64,000 nucleotides of DNA from Cornus controversa (Eukaryota; Streptophyta; Magnoliopsida; Cornales; Cornaceae), in NCBI GenBank assembly GCA_026545225.1, contig CM048845.1, positions 117,679,033 through 117,743,032 on the forward strand, written 5' to 3'. Positions within the stretch are counted from its first letter, which is position 1. Each line of letters starts with the position of its first letter. Positions 59,868 to 64,000 of the stretch are shown piece after piece. The position numbers and the translations under genes were made by a program. The notes beneath the pieces are model-generated. The model was not told the DNA's origin and did no database searches. It saw nothing but the letters and a program-made list of their open reading frames with translations.

Positions 59868-59872
59868 ATCAT

Positions 59873-60470
59873 TTATTAAAGCTAAAGTCTTAAATGACCA
59901 ATCACTTATTAAAGTTAAGGTCTCAAACGATCGATCGCTTACAAAAAGAAGCCATAAGCTTGAATCATACTAATGTCTTAAATAACTGATCGCTTATTAA
60001 AGCTAAGGTCTCAAATGACCAATTGCTTACAAAAAAAGAGGCCATAGGCCCAATCAAGCAAAACTCTTAAATGATCGATCGCTTATTAAGGCTAAGGTCT
60101 TAAACAACCAATCACTTATTAAAGCTAAAGTCTCAAACGACCGATCGCTTATAAAAAAGAGGTCATATGCCCAAATCAAGCTAATGTTTTAAACGATCGA
60201 TCGCTTATTAAAGCTAAGGTCTCAAACAACCGATCACTTACAAAAAAGAGGTCATAGGCCCAATAAAACTAAGGTCTCAAATGACCGATCGCTTACAAAA
60301 AAGAGGTCATGGGCCAAATAAATCTAAGGTTTTAAACGATCGATAGCTTATTAAAGCTAAGGTCGTTACACGACAGATCATTTATAAAAAAAAGGTCATG
60401 GACCCAATAAAGCTAAGGTCTTAAACAACCGATCACTTAAGTAGAGCTAAAGTCTCAACGACTGAATGCA
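59873..60470 (+). repeat. Tandem subrepeats of the Tat 3' region, block 2
   Basis: About fourteen further copies of the same core and two linkers as block 1. The GATCGATCGCTTA core is best preserved at 60075-60090 and 60195-60207. A C-run (about 60489-60502) follows. Confidence 0.88.
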
Positions 60471-60989
60471 CGCAAACAAAAGGCATTGAGCCCCCCCCCC
60501 CCTCTTGAAATCAAGGTCATTATGATCAATCATTTATAGGAGAAATAGCTAATGTTACAAACTGATCGCTTGAAAAAGTCCCCTCCCAAGTTTTTCAATG
60601 AAGAAATATTAGACATAAAGTGCCGAACACTAATCGTCTGCGCAAACTCTCAATTGATAAACAAAATTGGAAATGAGTTTTTTGTTCTAAGAAAGGCTAA
60701 GGCCTCAGCCTACCAGGACATTTGTTTGTTCATGAATTATCAAATGTAGATATATCAAATAGAATCAAGATAAGACGTTTGAAGAAACTGAAGCGCAAAA
60801 GAGTTATATTACTGATCAAAATGTTAGTTACAGAAAGAGGGATAAAAATACAAGTTAATCCTTAAAAAAAAAGGAGCTCCAACTGAGCGTTACAAAAAAA
60901 ATTACAAAAAGTCAGCCCGGGTGAGCTGGTCCATCTTGCTTATTGAAGTCTTGATAAAAAAAATCAACAATCAGAGTGCCCTTCTTAGC

Positions 60990-62989
60990 TTACACTGACA
61001 ATTTTGGCATGATCTGATCAGACGAAATAGGAGAAGAGGGGACAACGACCAAAACAGAAGGGGTCAGAGCCAAACATGAGCTCTTGAGAAAGTCTGCAAA
61101 TTTTCGTTCAGCTTCACCAGCAACAGGAATACCGTAATCACTGGACGGTTCAATCCCCTAATTAGCATCAAACTCATAAGGATCTTGATAACATCGTTCA
61201 GTTTCAGACTTCAATCCTTGTTAGAATCCATAACAAAAGCCATCAGTGATCTTCAAAGCTAGAATCTTCAAAACCTGTTGATACATCTCAAGTCTTCCAG
61301 ACTTGCAGACCCGCAGGATAGCCTGGAGCTCAGCAACCATCTATTCGGCCTCCGGGGCCCTCTGCTCAAAATGAACAATAGCCTTTTGCTTTTCAGCAAG
61401 AGACTTAGTCAAAGACTTCACATCCCCCTCAAGATTTTTGGCCTTGTGTCCGCTCAGCCGTTTGACCTCTAAGGCCTTGCAGAGGGAGATAGTCATGTAA
61501 GTGCTCAGCATCACCATAAATTAAACAAAGTCAGAAAAGAGGTATAAAAAAAGAGAGAGTGAATAAAAAAATTAAAGAAAATAGTGGAGCAAACCTCCAT
61601 GATATGAAGAGGTGCATTGGCAAGGAGCTCATCCCTGTTACCTTCTTGTTGGCGGAGCTCATCCCTAGGAAGCTAAATCCCACAGGCAAGAGCCCCCATA
61701 ATATCACGATCAAGGGCGGCATAGTCCCCCACCATAAAAAAATGAGCCATCAGACTTCCTTAAGTCTGGACCCACCGTTCGGTCAAGCCCATGAACGGCT
61801 TATCAACAGCATTGCTGGAAGGATCAATCAGAATCAGAACAAAAAAAAATAAACTATGATCCTTCATGGTATCTGCCAGTAGTTTCTGGCGCTTGGGTGC
61901 AGGAGGAACACCAGAAGAAGCCCTCTTCTGAGGGGAAGTGGGGGCAGTAGACTTATTCTTGTCCTGCTTTGCCTTGGACCTCCCTTCAGCATTCTTGGCC
62001 TTGAGATGGCTAGAACTGGAAGATCCTCTCTTTGTTTTAGGCTCAGGCATCTCCATCTTAGAACCTGAAAAGTCTGAATCAACGTACAGGGAAGAAAAGT
62101 CAACCAAAACGTTGCAAACGATAACTTGAAGCTGGCGAGGTGACAAGGACTTCTTCACAGAATGATGAATGTTTCAAACCTTTTCCTTCAGAACTCAATC
62201 CGATCAACTGCAAGACAAAAAAGAAATAAAACAAAGTTATAAAAATAAATAAATAAATAAATTTGCTGGAGATCTCCTAGAACATTTATGAATAGACTTG
62301 TTGGACAAAGTGAAGGAAGGAATCACAGTATCACCGAAGGCATTGGGAATAGGGAAGTGTTGAGCAGCCATAATGTTCCAGGCTCCCTTAACCAGAATGA
62401 GTCTCTCATTCCACAACTTTTCAGAAGTGGGAGTGTCAAAGCAAAATTTTTTTTTTCTTGTTCGGGAACAGATGGTAGCGGTTATCCTCCAATCTAACTC
62501 GGTGGAGAGAGTAGCAGAACAGAAGATCGTTCAGATTCATGTTCAGTTTATATACATGATTCGAAGAAAGTAAACAAGAAAAAATGCGAAAAAAGTATAG
62601 GTTTAACTGTTAGGATTTAATTGAAGCGGCACAAGCTTCAGTTTGAAAAGAGCAAAACTATAGAGAGATTGAAGAGGGACTCTGAAGGTTTTTAAATGAG
62701 AAGTCAAAAAAAGGACTTCACTTTTGTCAAATCCTTCCCCAACACTATAGTCAGAATCTAAAGGGTAACCCTCGATTATGATGTCGTTGGGGATACGACA
62801 TTCCTCCCTAATCTTCTCAATGTCAACCTATTACATAGTCACCGAAGCAATAACCATACCCTGATCAGATGTGACTGTTTCCCCAACAGTATTAGTAGGT
62901 TGAGCAGTTTCTATGATTTAAAGGGAAGAATTGGACATAGTGACTTCGCGATTATCAAAAATAGTCAGATCACTGTCACTAAAAGACAT
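60990..62989 (-). pseudogene. Antisense gene of the Tat element (gypsy-type Transposase_28-like), decayed
   Basis: Opposite to gag-pol, an ATG at 62989-62987 starts MSFSDSDLTIFDNREVT. After two breaks a segment at about 62830-62620 reads IPNDIIIEGYPLDSDYS ... VPLQSLYSFALFKLKLVPLQ, the pattern of the plant 'putative gypsy type transposon' domain (PF04195). A probable intron follows, then KLWNERLILVKGAWNI (about 62430-62380). Next is a Lys/Ser-rich stretch with PPAPKRQKLL (61870-62060, a possible nuclear signal), and lastly a coiled-coil-like tail (about 61470-60990) ending at a TAA. At least six in-frame stops break it. Antisense reading frames in this position are known in Tat elements such as Grande; their role is unclear. 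Confidence 0.68.
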
Positions 62990-63282
62990 CATAAAGGAGA
63001 AAAATACATGGGTAAAAAATAATGATTGACCTGTGAAGACAAACCGTTACCGGGAAGTTCAAGAGAAATGAATATGAAAGAAAAGATAATCAGTTGTAAA
63101 AGATTTGTGACTGCAAATAACAATATGTCAAGACAAAACGCAAAAGGTAGTATAAAAAGATCACTTACGTGCTTAGCGCCGTCGTTGATACCCTAGCATT
63201 AATGAGGGTCCTCGATACAGGCAACGGAATCATAAAAATGCTTATAGAAATTCCCTCCAGTTGGGCAAAAGCTTATAACTAT

Positions 63283-63298
63283 AGAGAATTGGGGGCAA
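63283..63298 (+). promoter_or_regulatory. Polypurine tract of the Tat element
   Basis: AGAGAATTGGGGGCAA immediately precedes the 3' LTR, as required for plus-strand priming. Confidence 0.8.
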
Positions 63299-63707
63299 TG
63301 CATAGGAAAAAATCCCCACTTATTCAAATGGGCCAACTAATACACAAACGAACCAAGCTTAAGAGGATTTGAGCCCAAGTATTAGCAGAATCCCCAAAGA
63401 GTTGTTTAAAGATAAAGAATGGGCCTAGTCACCCCTTTTATAAGGCCAAAGCGGCACAACCTAGACATAAGTCCAAGCTCAAGTAGGAATTTGAATTATT
63501 AAGAGTAAAGATAGCTGCAAATAAGGAAATTTGACTCCTAGAAGGATTCAAATTCCAACTTGTATAAATATCCATAGAAAGATGAATAAAAGGGATCCCC
63601 GAATCCTCACCTCCATTTATCTCAAAAAAATATTGTATTCTTGATTTGATTAGGTGTGTGCATTGAATTAATTAGCATAAATTAACCAAGCAATTTTTTT
63701 GTACTAA
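63299..63707 (+). repeat. 3' LTR of the Tat element
   Basis: It begins TGCATAGGAAAAAATCCCC and ends TTTTTTTGTACTAA, matching the 5' LTR at full length with many substitutions. Confidence 0.9.
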
Positions 63708-64000
63708 TAATAGTAAATATATTCATCTCTGCTTACGACTAGGATAAAGTGATTTTATATTCCTATTAAGTTAATTTATAGTAAATAAAAAAGAAAACCA
63801 ATAAACCTTTCTAACACATACATACATAAATGCTCACTAAAATGTATTAGTATATCATGTTATCCTAATACAATCCAACTTCTAGTGGACATGGAAATAC
63901 TCTTTATTATGCAAAACCACACAAAGCAAGTTTACAAAGTATTCCCTTTCAAATCATTTTTTTATTAACAACTCTTATTTTAACAAGAATAATGATTTGG
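63708..64000. other. Flanking DNA after the Tat element, no gene seen
   Basis: AT-rich sequence without recognisable coding or repeat features. Confidence 0.5.

Larger units (their letters stand above)
50614..63707 (+). mobile_element. Tat-lineage Ty3/gypsy LTR retrotransposon, degenerate, with nested insertions
   Basis: A complete but dead element of about 13.1 kb: 5' LTR (50614-51019), PBS (51025-51042), gag, protease, RT, RNase H, a second RNase H, integrase, a long 3' region with tandem subrepeats and an antisense gene, a polypurine tract (about 63283-63298) and 3' LTR (63299-63707). The double RNase H, long 3' region and antisense gene point to the Tat/Ogre lineage. Two later insertions (55500-56668 and 58433-59867) account for about 2.6 kb. 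The LTRs differ at many sites, so the insertion is old. A clean target duplication is not seen. Confidence 0.92.

Noticed and set aside
58125..60470. Regularly spaced repeats considered as a CRISPR array
   Set aside because: The spacers are themselves repeats of two types, the host is a plant, and the array lies in a retrotransposon 3' region.
61559..61852. 97-codon plus-strand frame in the Tat 3' region
   Set aside because: It is antisense to the better supported minus-strand gene and has no family signature.
1..64000. tRNA, rRNA or organellar DNA insertions
   Set aside because: None recognised by eye; only tRNA-like SINE candidates were seen.

Overview
The window is nuclear DNA from a eudicot plant. 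The reasons are: spliced genes with GT/AG introns (a B-box protein, a VOC/glyoxalase-like protein, PR-10/Bet v 1 proteins), an intronless leucine-rich-repeat receptor kinase of the Arabidopsis At4g36180 type, AT-rich intergenic DNA full of (TA)n tracts, and plant-specific transposon types (Tekay-like and Tat-like Ty3/gypsy, a Copia-type LTR, hAT, Mutator-like and PIF/Harbinger-like miniature elements). I cannot name the species.

Layout. 1-1.3 kb: the first exon of a minus-strand B-box (BBX18/19-like) gene whose remainder lies off the left edge. 1.3-7.6 kb: gene-poor, with at least four miniature transposons, one nested inside another. 7.6-8.6 kb: a complete three-exon minus-strand VOC/glyoxalase-I-like gene. 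9-15 kb: MITEs, a GGT-rich minisatellite and a local duplication. 15.9-42.4 kb: a tandem family of three minus-strand PR-10 genes, each set in the same roughly 3-kb duplicated segment. Copy 1 (15.9-16.4 kb) has lost most of exon 1 at a junction with a 5'-truncated Tekay-type retrotransposon. Copy 2 (28.5-29.2 kb) is intact. Copy 3 (41.6-42.4 kb) carries a +1 frameshift. Between them lie long Tekay LTRs in opposite orientations, with hAT elements nested in one, plus a second gypsy-type LTR, a Copia-type solo LTR and a 140-bp hairpin transposon. 44.8-48.2 kb: an intact LRR receptor kinase. 50.6-63.7 kb: one old Tat-lineage Ty3/gypsy element with both LTRs, degenerate gag-pol, two nested insertions, tandem subrepeats in its 3' region and a decayed antisense gene.

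Only three complete, apparently functional protein genes are visible: the VOC protein, PR-10 copy 2 and the LRR receptor kinase. They share no evident pathway and are ordinary dispersed plant genes. The PR-10 copies form one dosage family reduced to a single working member. The most unusual observations are the clustered 18-20 bp palindromes in the Tekay LTRs, the antisense gene and CGATCG-bearing tandem repeats of the Tat element, the hairpin element with a 10-bp target duplication, and the rearranged junction that broke PR-10 copy 1. All homology statements rest on recognising motifs by eye; no database search was run.
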